From: Mesorhizobium shangrilense | GTDB taxonomy: Bacteria > Pseudomonadota > Alphaproteobacteria > Rhizobiales > Rhizobiaceae | Length of the DNA stretch: 64,000 bases | Assembly (NCBI RefSeq): GCF_028826155.1 | Contig: NZ_JAQGPN010000002.1 | Coordinates: 167,234-231,233 of the forward strand | Reading direction: 5' to 3' | In this document: piece by piece, positions 18,832 to 27,625 of the stretch | How positions within the stretch are numbered: the first letter of the stretch is position 1 | Layout: the number at the start of each line of letters is the position of its first letter | The notes under the pieces: model-generated | Databases searched by the model: none | What the model saw: the letters and a program-made list of their open reading frames with translations, nothing else | What the model was told of the DNA's origin: nothing | Program-made: the position numbers and the translations under genes

Positions 18832-19114
18832 ATGACGGAGGTGGCCATGCCCGGGAGAGCGGTCGCAGCGAACGGCTGAACCTGCTGCGCGGCAAAAGGC
18901 AAGGCTGGTGCGTGCGGCCGCGCTGGTGCATGCGCATCTGACCGCGTTTGTCATCTGCGCGGCTCTGCGCGAGGCCGAAGCGGTGATTCAGGAAGCCGAG
19001 ACGATCGAGGTCTAGGAGCGCTATTTTGTGCGGATTATGGAGCTGATGGACAATCCACCGCCGCCCGATGACAAGATGCGTGCCGCCATTGGCAGCCCGC
19101 CGGATGATGTATGA
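18832..19114 (+). pseudogene. Decayed DUF1778 (TacA-like) antitoxin
   Basis: A perfect ribosome site (AAGGAGAGGGA) precedes ATG at 18832, and the frame opens MTEVAMPGRAVAAN. The frame then shifts twice. In the third frame the DUF1778 core is clear: ARLVRAAALVHAHLTAFVIC, then AALREAEAVIQEAETIEV, an in-frame TAG near 19013, and RIMELMDNPPPPDDKMRAAI. DUF1778 antitoxins normally pair with GNAT toxins. No GNAT gene follows here. It is flanked by inverted copies of the 19-bp repeat. Confidence 0.7.
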
Positions 19115-19173
19115 GCGTTCCGGTAGGGCGTACTGTGGATGGCCGCTAGCTGATGGCCGCCGGATAGCCGTTG

Positions 19174-19192
19174 GCTACCAGATAGCTTGTCG
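19174..19192. repeat. Inverted copy of the 19-bp repeat
   Basis: GCTACCAGATAGCTTGTCG is the exact reverse complement of 18730-18748. It lies 70 bp upstream of the Phd-like antitoxin start and could be its operator. The neighbouring GGCCGCTAGC also occurs at both places (18721-18730 and 19141-19150). Confidence 0.8.
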
Positions 19193-19261
19193 GCACAGAA
19201 TTTGCCTATTTTCTCCAATATCGCTATTATATAGATTATCGGCTTAGTAAGGAGCAAGGCG

Positions 19262-19522
19262 ATGGTGACGATCACGGCCGTTGAGCTGCAGAACCATTTC
19301 GGTCGCTACCGCGATCTGGCGCAGAGGGAGCCCGTCTCGGTGACGCATCACGGGCGCGAAAGCATCGTGGTGCTGGCGGCGGACGAATACAAGCGGCTCA
19401 AGGCCCTCGATACGCGGCAGGCATTTTATGCCCACGAGTTGCCGGACGAGCTCGTGGCGGCATTGGACAAGGGATACGCGGGCGCGGCAACACCAGACCT
19501 CGACCATCTGCTGAAGAAATAG
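19262..19522 (+). CDS. Phd/YefM family antitoxin
   Basis: The 86-residue protein shows the Phd/YefM fold: TAVELQNHFGRYRDLAQREP, then VTHHGRESIVVLAADEYKRL, which bind operator DNA as a dimer. The C-terminal half would wrap the toxin. An AAGGAG lies upstream of the ATG. The toxin gene starts 3 bp after its stop, the usual antitoxin-first order. The repeat at 19174-19192 is a plausible operator. Confidence 0.85.
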   Translation: MVTITAVELQNHFGRYRDLAQREPVSVTHHGRESIVVLAADEYKRLKALDTRQAFYAHELPDELVAALDKGYAGAATPDLDHLLKK

Positions 19523-19525
19523 ACC

Positions 19526-19960
19526 GTGGAGTTCGAACCGAAGCCGGGTCTGGTGGTGCGCTACGATTTCCTTTGGAAAGCGGAGAGCGCGAAGGGCCTG
19601 GACAGCGGCAAGGATCGGCCGTGCGCGATCGTCCTGACGATGGCCGAAAAGCCGGATGGGTCAAAGGACGTGCTGTTGTGCGCTATCACGCATTCGCCAC
19701 CGGGCAAAGATGAGACGGCAATTGCTGTGCCGCCGGCGGTGGCCCGGCATCTCGGTCTTGACGATCAGCCGTCGTGGATCAAGACCGATCAGGTGAACGT
19801 GCTGCGGTGGGAGCGGGGCCGCATTCCCTATGGCATCAGTCAGGCCCGCAAGGGCGCGTGGGCCTACGGGATGCTGCCGCAGGCGCTAGGCCGGCAGGCG
19901 TTTGAGCAGGTGCGGGCGAAGGCGCGCGGGCGCCAGCTGCAGACGGTGAAGCGGGATTAG
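19526..19960 (+). CDS. PemK/MazF-like toxin
   Basis: The 144-residue protein follows the antitoxin directly and begins at a GTG (19526) with coupled translation. An SH3-barrel-like PemK pattern is visible: KPGLVVRYDFLW, then GKDRPCAIVLTM, LLCAITHSPPG and SWIKTDQVNVLRW. Known relatives are mRNA-cleaving toxins, and the pair would stabilise the replicon by post-segregational killing. The family assignment rests on motif spacing and context rather than strong identity, so a related but different endoribonuclease family is possible. Confidence 0.65.
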   Translation: MEFEPKPGLVVRYDFLWKAESAKGLDSGKDRPCAIVLTMAEKPDGSKDVLLCAITHSPPGKDETAIAVPPAVARHLGLDDQPSWIKTDQVNVLRWERGRIPYGISQARKGAWAYGMLPQALGRQAFEQVRAKARGRQLQTVKRD

Positions 19961-20103
19961 CGGCGATGAGGATCGGTCTGCGCGGGGCCTCTCAGCGCGC
20001 GAACCGAGAGCTTTTCGGCCGGGATTTTGCGCCGTTCGGCCCGTCTCTGCGAAACGACCGATAAGCCAAGATTATCGCTCGTTTTTATCCACCGACACCC
20101 CCG

Positions 20104-20121
20104 GCGCTTTGAGCGCTTTTT
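20104..20121 (+). terminator. Intrinsic terminator after the toxin gene
   Basis: GCGCT-ttg-AGCGC followed by TTTTT, 144 bp after the toxin stop and immediately before a promoter-like sequence. Confidence 0.6.
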
Positions 20122-20122
20122 G

Positions 20123-20152
20123 TTGACCTTAACCGCCGCGCTTGGCTACGCT
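20123..20152 (+). promoter_or_regulatory. Promoter of the DUF1403-scpB operon
   Basis: TTGACC (20123-20128), an 18-bp spacer and TACGCT (20147-20152). Transcription would start within a base or two of the ATG at 20158. There is no ribosome-binding site, so a leaderless transcript is possible. Confidence 0.5.
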
Positions 20153-20157
20153 CGGAT

Positions 20158-21111
20158 ATGGATTCGCAACCTTCCGAGACCGCCACAGGCGTCCCCGTTC
20201 CGCTTCAGTATCCGATCGCCGCCTGGCTGCGGCCGGGGCGGATCGGTCTGGCGGAACCGCCGTTTGCCGCGGGCATCGCCCTGAAATCGCTTGACGATCT
20301 TGTCCGCTCCACGCCCGCCTGGGCCGGCTGCTGGCGCGCGCGTCAGGCCCTCAAATGTGCCGCTGTCGCGGTCCGGCTGATGGGGCGGAACGAGGACGCG
20401 GCCGCGTTGCGTGATGCCGTTCTGCTGACGGCCGCCGGTGACGATCCGGGTCCAGCCGGCAGGATGTTTTTCGCTTATAAGAAACTCGCCACGCGGGAAC
20501 CCGCCTTTTCCTCGAAAGCGGTGGCTGAGCTTGCCGATCTGTTGGGGCTCGCCTGGGACGATCGGCTGACCGCGGCCGTCGACTATGCCGACAACGCGCT
20601 GCAATCGGGCCGCCCGGCGCCGTTTGCTGCGGCGGACCTGGTCACGGCCATCCATGCCGTGCGGCCGGATGCCGAACCGCTCGCCTGGATGCTCGCCGAT
20701 CTGCTGATCGCCGCGCTGCTGAAATGGGATCTTGCCGTGCCGCTGCTGATGGCCGAGCGCTATGGGCCGGCCTTCAAGACGCTTGGGGGCAGGGGCCGTG
20801 TGCGCCCGGGGGAACCGGCCTTCGCCCGCGCCGTCTGCCTTGCCCTCACCGAGGCGACAGGCGCGGCCTTACGCACCGCCGGCGAGATTGCGCGGCGCGC
20901 CGAGACGCTGCGTGCCGCCGCACCAAAGGTTCGCACGAAACGCGCCGGCGCCGTCATCCAGGTCCTGCTTAATGAGGACGCGGTGGCCGCCTCGGCGCCC
21001 GGCAGCAATCTCTCGCGCTGGGCGGCGACCCGGCTGTTCGACAGGCTGGAAGGCTTTGGCGCCGTGCGCGAACTGTCCGGCCGCAGTTCGTTTAGGATCT
21101 ATGGATTATGA
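20158..21111 (+). CDS. DUF1403 family protein
   Basis: This 317-residue DUF1403 protein is Ala/Leu-rich and helical. It contains [60 protein letters not shown] and a C-terminal [20 protein letters not shown] that ends in RSSFRIYGL. The function is unknown. In rhizobial plasmids it recurs upstream of a ScpB-like gene, with which it overlaps here by 4 bp (ATGA). A replicon-maintenance role is inferred from that linkage. Confidence 0.8.
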   Translation: MDSQPSETATGVPVPLQYPIAAWLRPGRIGLAEPPFAAGIALKSLDDLVRSTPAWAGCWRARQALKCAAVAVRLMGRNEDAAALRDAVLLTAAGDDPGPAGRMFFAYKKLATREPAFSSKAVAELADLLGLAWDDRLTAAVDYADNALQSGRPAPFAAADLVTAIHAVRPDAEPLAWMLADLLIAALLKWDLAVPLLMAERYGPAFKTLGGRGRVRPGEPAFARAVCLALTEATGAALRTAGEIARRAETLRAAAPKVRTKRAGAVIQVLLNEDAVAASAPGSNLSRWAATRLFDRLEGFGAVRELSGRSSFRIYGL

Positions 21112-21800
21112 AGATGAGCGAACCGGAGACGGCCGGCACGCGACGAGGCCGCAGATCCACATCGGAGGACAAAGTCCTCCTGGATCGGGAACTGTCCGAC
21201 CTGCCGCCGGACTTGCGCTGGCGCGAAAAGATGCTGCGGGTCGAAGCCGTGATCTTTGCTTTGGCCGAGCCGGTCAGACGCGAGACGCTGGCGCGCGTCG
21301 TTGGCAAAGAGTGCAGCATCGACCTGCTGATCGACGACCTGCAGGAAGAACTCCGTGACCGGCCCTATGAGATCGTCTTTGTCGCCGGCGGCTGGCAGCA
21401 CCGAACGCGTTCGCGTTTCGCCGTTCCGATTAGGGCGTCGCAGGCGTCGACGCGGAGTGCGGCGCCAGCGCTGCCCGACTTCGAGGCCATGGTGTTGATG
21501 GCGATCGCCTATTTCCAGCCGCTCACCCGCGGTGACCTGTCGAAAATCTTCGGCAAGGAGGTCAGCCGCGACACGATCGCCAGCCTGCGCAATGCCAATT
21601 TCCTCGCCTCTGGCCCGCGCAGCCCGACGCCCGGCGCGCCCTATACCTATGTCACGACAAAGCATTTCCTCTCCGCCTTCGGCATGCAGACGCTGCGCGA
21701 CCCGCCCGACATCGAGGCGCTGGAGGATGCGGGGCTCCTCAGCCGAAAGGTTGAGCAGGGAGACGCGTTGTTGACCGGAGTGGAAAGTGACGAGACGTGA
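21108..21800 (+). CDS. ScpB-like segregation/condensation protein
   Basis: A 230-residue protein with two predicted winged helices as in Scp[21 protein letters not shown] (about residues 37-56) with [20 protein letters not shown], and [20 protein letters not shown] with [20 protein letters not shown]. ScpB bridges the kleisin ScpA and SMC in chromosome condensation. Plasmid-borne paralogues without scpA, like this one, have no established role. It is translationally coupled to DUF1403. Confidence 0.75.
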   Translation: MKMSEPETAGTRRGRRSTSEDKVLLDRELSDLPPDLRWREKMLRVEAVIFALAEPVRRETLARVVGKECSIDLLIDDLQEELRDRPYEIVFVAGGWQHRTRSRFAVPIRASQASTRSAAPALPDFEAMVLMAIAYFQPLTRGDLSKIFGKEVSRDTIASLRNANFLASGPRSPTPGAPYTYVTTKHFLSAFGMQTLRDPPDIEALEDAGLLSRKVEQGDALLTGVESDET

Positions 21801-22127
21801 GACGACTTGATCTCGTCACGTCCGGAATCCGGGGGCCTGCCGCATTTCTAGTCGGCTTCTGCCTCAACTTTGAGTGACAGTTCAGGACTGGCGCCTAGCA
21901 CCACCGCGTGAGTGCGGCAGGTCTGAATTGTAATGTGCGAAATGTCTCCGGGCGAGGGAAGCTCTTGAGGTATCTGTTTCCTGCGGTTCAGGCAGTTCCG
22001 GCTAACGTTCACCGGTAGTTACCAGTGTCTTTCCAGCGCAACCGATTATTCTTTCGCCAGGCAACTGGCATGTCTTGACCGTGATCCGCGCCAAGGGCGG
22101 CGCGGCGTCCTTCAAGAGGAGTAATCG
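21801..22127. other. Intergenic region, nothing recognised
   Basis: No gene or repeat is apparent between the scpB-like gene and the secreted-protein gene. AAGAGGAG just before 22128 is the ribosome site of the latter. Confidence 0.4.
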
Positions 22128-22952
22128 ATGTTCGATCTGAAACAATTCGTGCCGGTTGCGATGGCCGTCGGCGTATTTCTTTCGGGAGCAGCCTATGCCG
22201 GCGCGGCGGAACAAGGCGAGCGTGTGGTAAGCCTTTCTTTCAGCGACGGGAGGCCGGACGCCGTCGGCCTTGCCGCGGTAAACGAGCACCTCGGCAAAGT
22301 CGGGGTGAGGATTTCCGAGGTGCCTGGCGCGAAGCAGGCCCTACCGATCCTCGAAGCGTCGAAGTCGCGCGCCCTGGATGAAGCCGAACAAAAGGAGCTG
22401 CTGTCGATATTCTCGTTGGACCGCGACGGTCTGCTCGACGAGATACGCAAAGCCGGAAGAAAGCCTGCGGTCGATGGAGGCGGAGCGCTGTCCATTTCGG
22501 AAAAGGACGTTCCGCCTTATCCGAAGATCTACGACATGAAAGCGCTGGACAGCGATACCGTCACCTTTCTGAAGAAGAAGTTCGGCCGCCTGCACGTCAA
22601 CAGCGCCGACTCGGGGCACGGCATCGACGAGATCATGACCATCGTTTCCGGCGGACCCTACACCTGGTTCTTCGTCTTGCAGGACAATGCCGTCGCCAAG
22701 GTCAGATTCAGCGCGGTGGAGGCGGGTCAGCCTGCCTGGCGCATAAGCTATCCCGGGCTTGTTCCTCACGGAGGATATTTCGACGCGGAGCATGGGCTGG
22801 TCGTTGCCCATGCCCATGGTCCGGCAACCTTCGTCATGCGATATGAAGCGCTTGGCATTGCCGGGGCCGAAACCCTTGACGACAATCCCTGGATCGATTT
22901 CTCGGTCGATCCTCCGCCGCTCCTCGAAAAGGCGAAGAGCACGGGCAACTGA
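22128..22952 (+). CDS. Hypothetical exported protein (274 aa)
   Basis: A clear signal peptide (MFDLKQFVPVAMAVGVFLSG, with a likely cut after AAYAGA) suggests export to the periplasm. The mature part has a helical N-terminal half with ALPILEASKSRALDEAEQKE and a C-terminal half with repeated aromatic/His patches (GGPYTWFFVLQDN, HGGYFDAEHGLVVAHAHGPA). I recognise no family. It lies at the left edge of the catabolic island, in convergent orientation with the LysR gene at 23007, and is not obviously part of the pathway. Confidence 0.65.
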   Translation: MFDLKQFVPVAMAVGVFLSGAAYAGAAEQGERVVSLSFSDGRPDAVGLAAVNEHLGKVGVRISEVPGAKQALPILEASKSRALDEAEQKELLSIFSLDRDGLLDEIRKAGRKPAVDGGGALSISEKDVPPYPKIYDMKALDSDTVTFLKKKFGRLHVNSADSGHGIDEIMTIVSGGPYTWFFVLQDNAVAKVRFSAVEAGQPAWRISYPGLVPHGGYFDAEHGLVVAHAHGPATFVMRYEALGIAGAETLDDNPWIDFSVDPPPLLEKAKSTGN

Positions 22953-23006
22953 CCCTTTCCGTCCTAACGCTTCAGCCGTCACCAAACCGGGTGTGCAGCC
23001 GAAGCA

Positions 23007-23912
23007 TCAGGCTTCCGCACCAGTCTTGTCCTCCAGAAACTTCGCCAGGAAATCCAGAAAAACCCTGAGCTTGAGCGGGATGTGACGGCGCGAAGCATAG
23101 ATGGCGTAGATGGATGCGGTCGGCGTTTTCCAGTCATCGAGAATCCGAACGATGCGTCCGTCGGCCAGCTCCTCCCGAATATAGGCATTCGGCAGCAGTC
23201 CCACGCCCAGTCCTTCCACGACCGCCTGCCGCACCGCAATGCTGGATGTGGCTGCAAAACGGCTATTGATCGGAATTCGCGCGGTATCGCCATCCTTGCT
23301 GAAAATCCATTCGCCGGATCGATCTGACAGCGAATAGCTGAGGCATCGATGGCGGACGATATCGGCCGGGATCAGGGGTGTGCCTCTCGAGGCGAGATAG
23401 GAGGGGGCAGCGCAGACCGTGTGCGGCAGGTCCGTCAGCTTCCTGGCTATAAGGCTTGAATCTTCGAGATGATTGCTCCCGCGGATGGCTAGATCATAGC
23501 TGCCATCGACGATGTCCACCTTCCGGTCGTCCATATCGAGCTGGAGATTGATGTCAGGATAGGCCGCCAGGAATCCCTGGACCATCTTGAGCAGGCATAG
23601 GAGAGAGAACGAATGTGGAGCCGCGACGCGCAACAGACCGACGGGGCCGTCGTTGAGCTGCTCGATCGCCCGGTCGGCGGTCTCGAGCTCATCAAGAATA
23701 TGACCGATACGATCAAAATAGATCAGTCCGGCTTCCGTCAGACTGATCTGGCGGGTTGTGCGGTGAAACAGCCTCGTGTTGAGACCTGCTTCGAGTTCCG
23801 AGATGTTCTTGCTGACTGCCGCGCGCGACAGCCCCATCCGATCAGCGGCTCTTGCGAAGCTGTGGGCTTCCGCAACGGCTCGAAACACTTTGAGGGCGGT
23901 CAGTTTGTCCAT
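23007..23912 (-). CDS. LysR family transcriptional regulator
   Basis: A 301-residue LysR regulator. The N-terminal winged helix reads KLTALKVFRAVAEAHSFARA, then ADRMGLSRAAVSKNISELEA, and the substrate-binding domain follows (LLRVAAPHSFSLLCLLKMVQ onwards). I chose the ATG at 23912 because the HTH begins three codons later. It is divergent from the MmgE/PrpD gene at 24108 with a 195-bp gap, the classical arrangement for a LysR that activates its neighbour and represses itself. Its inducer is unknown. Confidence 0.9.
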   Translation of the reverse strand: MDKLTALKVFRAVAEAHSFARAADRMGLSRAAVSKNISELEAGLNTRLFHRTTRQISLTEAGLIYFDRIGHILDELETADRAIEQLNDGPVGLLRVAAPHSFSLLCLLKMVQGFLAAYPDINLQLDMDDRKVDIVDGSYDLAIRGSNHLEDSSLIARKLTDLPHTVCAAPSYLASRGTPLIPADIVRHRCLSYSLSDRSGEWIFSKDGDTARIPINSRFAATSSIAVRQAVVEGLGVGLLPNAYIREELADGRIVRILDDWKTPTASIYAIYASRRHIPLKLRVFLDFLAKFLEDKTGAEA

Positions 23913-24107
23913 GGGCTCACCGGATTTCCATGGCAACAGCCTATGCCCGGGCTGCCGGACAGGATCAATCCGCTCAGCGCCGGTGTTTCCTGCAAAACAG
24001 CTATAACCGGCTCGGACTATCCACCGGCGGCGAACAGCACATAGTCTTCGAAACAGAGCAAGGATCCGGCCAGGTCGAACGGCCTTGCCGCAGGAGGGAT
24101 CACTTTC

Positions 24108-25478
24108 ATGACGCAGGATACGATCGAGGACTTCGCGCGTCATGTGCGCGGCACACGTTTCGAGGATCTTCCCTCTCATACGGTGGATGCGGCGCGCCGT
24201 TTCATCCTCGATGCGATAGGCGTGGGGCTTTCAGGCAGCCGAGGGCAATTGGCGCAGGAGTTGCTGGGCTGCGCGCACGGCTGGGGCGGCGCCGGGCCCT
24301 GCCGTGTTCTTGCGCGGACGGATCGCTTCCCGGCTCCTGTCGCGGCCATGTTGAACGCCTGTCAGATACACAATTCCGAATTCGACAGCCTTCACGAAAA
24401 GGCAGTGGTCCACGCCATGACGGGAACGCTGCCGGCGGCGCTCGCCATCGCGGACGGTCGAAGCGGGATTACCGGAAGGCAGTTGATCGAAGCAGTGGTG
24501 GCTGGTGTCGATATCGCCTGCGCGGTCGGGCTGGCAGCCAGGTCGCCGATGAAGTTTTTCCGGCCGGGTGTGGCCAACGGGTTCGGCGCCACGGCGGCGG
24601 CCGGCAAGCTGCTGGGGCTCGATGAACAGCAGCTGGTGGCGGCATTCGGTGCCTGCGTCGCGCAATCCTGCGGGTCGATGCAGGCTCATGAGGAAGGCTC
24701 CATGCTCCTTTCGCTGCAGGTCGGCTTCAACACGCGCAATGCCTTGCAGGCCTGCGATCTCGCCGCAGCAGGTCTGAAGGCGACGCAAGACGTTCTCGAC
24801 GGCCGTTTCGGCTATTTCCGCTTGTTCGAAGACGTGGCCGATCCGCGGCCGGTCGTCGCCGATTTCGGCCGGATCTGGCGTATGGATGAAATGTCGCAGA
24901 AGCCCTTCCCGAGCGGCCGGGCCACGCATGGAGCCATCGAAGCCCTGATGCGGATCCGGGGGCGTCGGGATTTCTCCGGTGCGGACGTGGAAGGTGTCGT
25001 CATCGATCTCACCCCTGTGGCCAAGGGCCTGGTCGGACGCCCGGTCAAAGCCGGCATGGAAGCGAACTATGCGCGTCTGAGCCTCCTGTACTGCGCCGCT
25101 CGGGTTCTGGGAACCGGCGGGCTCACCATGGCTGATTTCACGCCCGCTGCCCTCGCCGACGAGACGGCACACCGGCTTTCGGAACGCATTGCCATCGGAA
25201 CGCTGGAGGGGACCGGAATAGACGCCTTTTCTCCGGTTGCCGTGCGTGTCAGCCTGAAGGACGGCTCGCTACTTGAAGAGACGGTGACGAACATTCTCGG
25301 CCATCCGCGCAATCCGCTTTCGGAGGCGGCGCATCTCGGCAAGTTCCGCGCCAATTGCCGAAGTGTCGAAGCATATCTCCGGCAAGGCGCCGCGGATGGT
25401 CTGATCGAGATGATCGCCAATCTCGAGGATGTCGCGAACGTTCGACAGATCATGGACCTGGTCGAATCGCCGTCTTGA
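24108..25478 (+). CDS. MmgE/PrpD family protein (first copy)
   Basis: A 456-residue MmgE/PrpD-fold protein. Typical segments include FILDAIGVGLSGSRGQLAQE, QIHNSEFDSLHEKAVVHAM, KFFRPGVANGFGATAAAGKL and KPFPSGRATHGAIEALMRIR, followed by the C-terminal IGTLEGTG region. The family includes 2-methylcitrate dehydratase, cis-aconitate decarboxylase and iminodisuccinate epimerase, so the reaction is probably dehydration, decarboxylation or epimerisation of a small polycarboxylate. It is divergent from a LysR gene and convergent with a second, diverged PrpD gene. Confidence 0.85.
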   Translation: MTQDTIEDFARHVRGTRFEDLPSHTVDAARRFILDAIGVGLSGSRGQLAQELLGCAHGWGGAGPCRVLARTDRFPAPVAAMLNACQIHNSEFDSLHEKAVVHAMTGTLPAALAIADGRSGITGRQLIEAVVAGVDIACAVGLAARSPMKFFRPGVANGFGATAAAGKLLGLDEQQLVAAFGACVAQSCGSMQAHEEGSMLLSLQVGFNTRNALQACDLAAAGLKATQDVLDGRFGYFRLFEDVADPRPVVADFGRIWRMDEMSQKPFPSGRATHGAIEALMRIRGRRDFSGADVEGVVIDLTPVAKGLVGRPVKAGMEANYARLSLLYCAARVLGTGGLTMADFTPAALADETAHRLSERIAIGTLEGTGIDAFSPVAVRVSLKDGSLLEETVTNILGHPRNPLSEAAHLGKFRANCRSVEAYLRQGAADGLIEMIANLEDVANVRQIMDLVESPS

Positions 25479-25500
25479 ACAGGCTCATCCTGCTGTCGTG

Positions 25501-25534
25501 AAAAGGCCGCCCGGATTTTCAAGGCCGGGCGGCC
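25501..25534 (-). terminator. Terminator between convergent PrpD genes
   Basis: A perfect 10-bp stem, GGCCGCCCGG (25505-25514) with CCGGGCGGCC (25525-25534), and a 10-base loop. Read leftward it is followed by TTTT, so it terminates the leftward operon. It may also slow rightward transcripts. Confidence 0.8.
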
Positions 25535-25547
25535 GCTTCCGGCCGGT

Positions 25548-26942
25548 TCAGGCAGAGGCGAGGTCCAGCAGGGCGGTACTGCTTTCAAGTCTTTCGACCT
25601 GCCAGACCAGATCCATGAGCTTGCGCGACGTTGCCGGCGAAAGGACACCCTGCGCGCAGTCGAGAAACTTCTCTTCAAGCTCGGCGTCGGACATGGGGTG
25701 CTCCGGGCCGCCGCGATAACGATTGTCGGACATGCGGGAGATCCGTCGTCCGTCGGTGGTCAGAACCTCGATCCGGGAAAGAATGCGATCCTGCCCCATC
25801 ATCTCTATCTCGCGATCGAACTGCGTGCGGACGCGGCGCTGCATTGCCTGCACTTGCGGCGAGCGGACGAAAGCGTCCGTGAACTCTTCCTTTCCGGCCC
25901 GCCCGCGGAGGATCATTGAGGAGAGCAGGAAGGCCATGCAGAACTTGCCCTCCAGTTCGGTCGTGGCGATCCGGTAGCGGATGGGGTGAAGGATATTGTT
26001 GGCCGCAAGGAGCGTGACGCTTTCGATATCTTCAGGCGTCAATGCGTTTTCCTTCATCACCGCCTTCATGAGGTCCATGGAGGGATGAGTCAGCACGCCG
26101 CACGGATAAGGCTTGATACTGATCCCCGGCGAGACGAGCACGAAAGGCTGGCCGAAGCGCCCGAGCACGAGGTCGGGATCGCCGCCGCGCCCGGCCACCG
26201 AGAGATAGCCCCATTTGCCGTCGAGCGCTTCGTCATTGAAGGTGAAGCCTTCCTTGACGAGCAGGGCGGCGGTCACGCCGTTCTCCGCCGAGCGCCCGAC
26301 ATGCATCGGCTTGCCCATCGTGCCGAAATTGGCCCTTATCCCCGCCGCCATGGAGGCCGCGCCCCCGATCGCGGCGCGGATGCCCTGAACGTCGAGGCCG
26401 ATAAGTTTCGCCGCGGCTACGGCAGCCCCGAAGGTCCCGATCGTGCCGCTGGTATGGAAACCCAGATTGTAGTGGTCCGGATTGATCGCCTCGGCAATCT
26501 TGCACTCGACCTCCACGCCGGCAACGAAGGCGGTCAGCAACGCTTCCCCGCTTACTCCGCCCAACATTTCGGAAATGGCCATCACGGCGGCGAGGGGCGG
26601 AATTGTCGGATGCGTCAGCAGGCCGTAAGGGCGGTTCGGGCCCTCGGCGAGCTGCGTGTCGTCCCAGTCCATGGCATGGCCGGAGAGCCCGTTCCAGAAC
26701 GCCGCCTGTGGGGCCGTCACGTGCAGGTTCGGATGGCCCACCACGCGGGCCGCAGGACTGCCGCCGATCTTTTGCAGGTAGCACTCGGCCACCGCAAGGG
26801 CATCATGCCGGCTTCCCGCCAGCATGACACCCAGCCCATCCACCATGCACCGCCGCGCAATGCGAACGACATCGTCCGGAATGTCCTTGAAGGAAAGATC
26901 TGCGGCAAAGCGCGCGGCATCTTCGGTGAGGGAAGTGGTCAT
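25548..26942 (-). CDS. MmgE/PrpD family protein (second copy)
   Basis: A 464-residue MmgE/PrpD protein only distantly similar to the copy at 24108. It contains MVDGLGVMLAGSRHDALAVA, NGLSGHAMDWDDTQLAEGPN, FHTSGTIGTFGAAVAAAKLI, MGKPMHVGRSAENGVTAALL and SIKPYPCGVLTHPSMDLM. The ATG at 26942 overlaps the stop of the isochorismatase gene by 4 bp, so it is the last gene of a coupled three-gene unit. The substrate is unknown. By family it should act on a small carboxylic acid through a carbanion or elimination mechanism. Confidence 0.88.
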   Translation of the reverse strand: MTTSLTEDAARFAADLSFKDIPDDVVRIARRCMVDGLGVMLAGSRHDALAVAECYLQKIGGSPAARVVGHPNLHVTAPQAAFWNGLSGHAMDWDDTQLAEGPNRPYGLLTHPTIPPLAAVMAISEMLGGVSGEALLTAFVAGVEVECKIAEAINPDHYNLGFHTSGTIGTFGAAVAAAKLIGLDVQGIRAAIGGAASMAAGIRANFGTMGKPMHVGRSAENGVTAALLVKEGFTFNDEALDGKWGYLSVAGRGGDPDLVLGRFGQPFVLVSPGISIKPYPCGVLTHPSMDLMKAVMKENALTPEDIESVTLLAANNILHPIRYRIATTELEGKFCMAFLLSSMILRGRAGKEEFTDAFVRSPQVQAMQRRVRTQFDREIEMMGQDRILSRIEVLTTDGRRISRMSDNRYRGGPEHPMSDAELEEKFLDCAQGVLSPATSRKLMDLVWQVERLESSTALLDLASA

Positions 26943-27625
26943 CTCGACATGTCCTTTTGAAAGAGAAGTGCTTGCGGATTTTGCTGCCAAGCCTTGCAGA
27001 TGCTGTCGATGTCGCTGACCAGGCCGAAGCGGGCCTCGACATTCCGCAGGCTGGCTTCGTGCAGATTTCGATCCCACGAGGCGCAGCCGTCGCGCGGCAC
27101 GCACACGTAATATCCAAGCTCGAACGCTTCCCGGAACGTGCTCTCCACGCAGACATTGGTGGAGACGCCTGTCGTCACCACGCTGCGGATGCCGTGGGCG
27201 CGCAACAGCATGTCCAGGTCGGTGCCCTTGAAGGCGCTGTACCGGTGTTTGCGGATCCGGAGTTCGCCGCCAACTGGGGCCAGAGCGTCGATAAAGGCGG
27301 CGCCTTCGGTCTCGGCGATCGCGATCCGGTCGGAGGCGTAGGTCGAACGTCGGCGCTGGGCGAGCCAGGGTCCCGAATCGCTGCCGTGTTCCGGCAGCGT
27401 CCAGAAGCCGACATGACATACGAGGACACCCGCCGCCCGGGCGGAGTTCAGCAGCCGGACGAGGGACGGAACGATGGCCTGCGCAGCGCCAAGCGGCCGG
27501 CCGGCGGCGCTGGCCGCATAACCTTCGACGCAGAAATCGTTCTGCATGTCGATGATGACGAGCGCGCTGTGCGCGGGCGCAAAGCGTTCGGCGAAGTCTT
27601 CAAGGATTTCAGGCTGCCTGCTCAC
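26939..27625 (-). CDS. Isochorismatase-fold cysteine hydrolase
   Basis: A 228-residue cysteine hydrolase of the isochorismatase/nicotinamidase superfamily with the catalytic triad D26 (LVIIDMQNDFC), K125 (RIRKHRYSAF) and C158 (TNVCVESTFREA), and the cis-peptide region TTGVSTNVC. Members hydrolyse amides such as N-carbamoylsarcosine, ureidoacrylate or half-amides. The GTG at 27625 has GGGAGGA upstream and overlaps the deacetylase stop by 4 bp, so it is translated in a coupled operon with the genes on both sides. Confidence 0.88.
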   Translation of the reverse strand: MSRQPEILEDFAERFAPAHSALVIIDMQNDFCVEGYAASAAGRPLGAAQAIVPSLVRLLNSARAAGVLVCHVGFWTLPEHGSDSGPWLAQRRRSTYASDRIAIAETEGAAFIDALAPVGGELRIRKHRYSAFKGTDLDMLLRAHGIRSVVTTGVSTNVCVESTFREAFELGYYVCVPRDGCASWDRNLHEASLRNVEARFGLVSDIDSICKAWQQNPQALLFQKDMSR

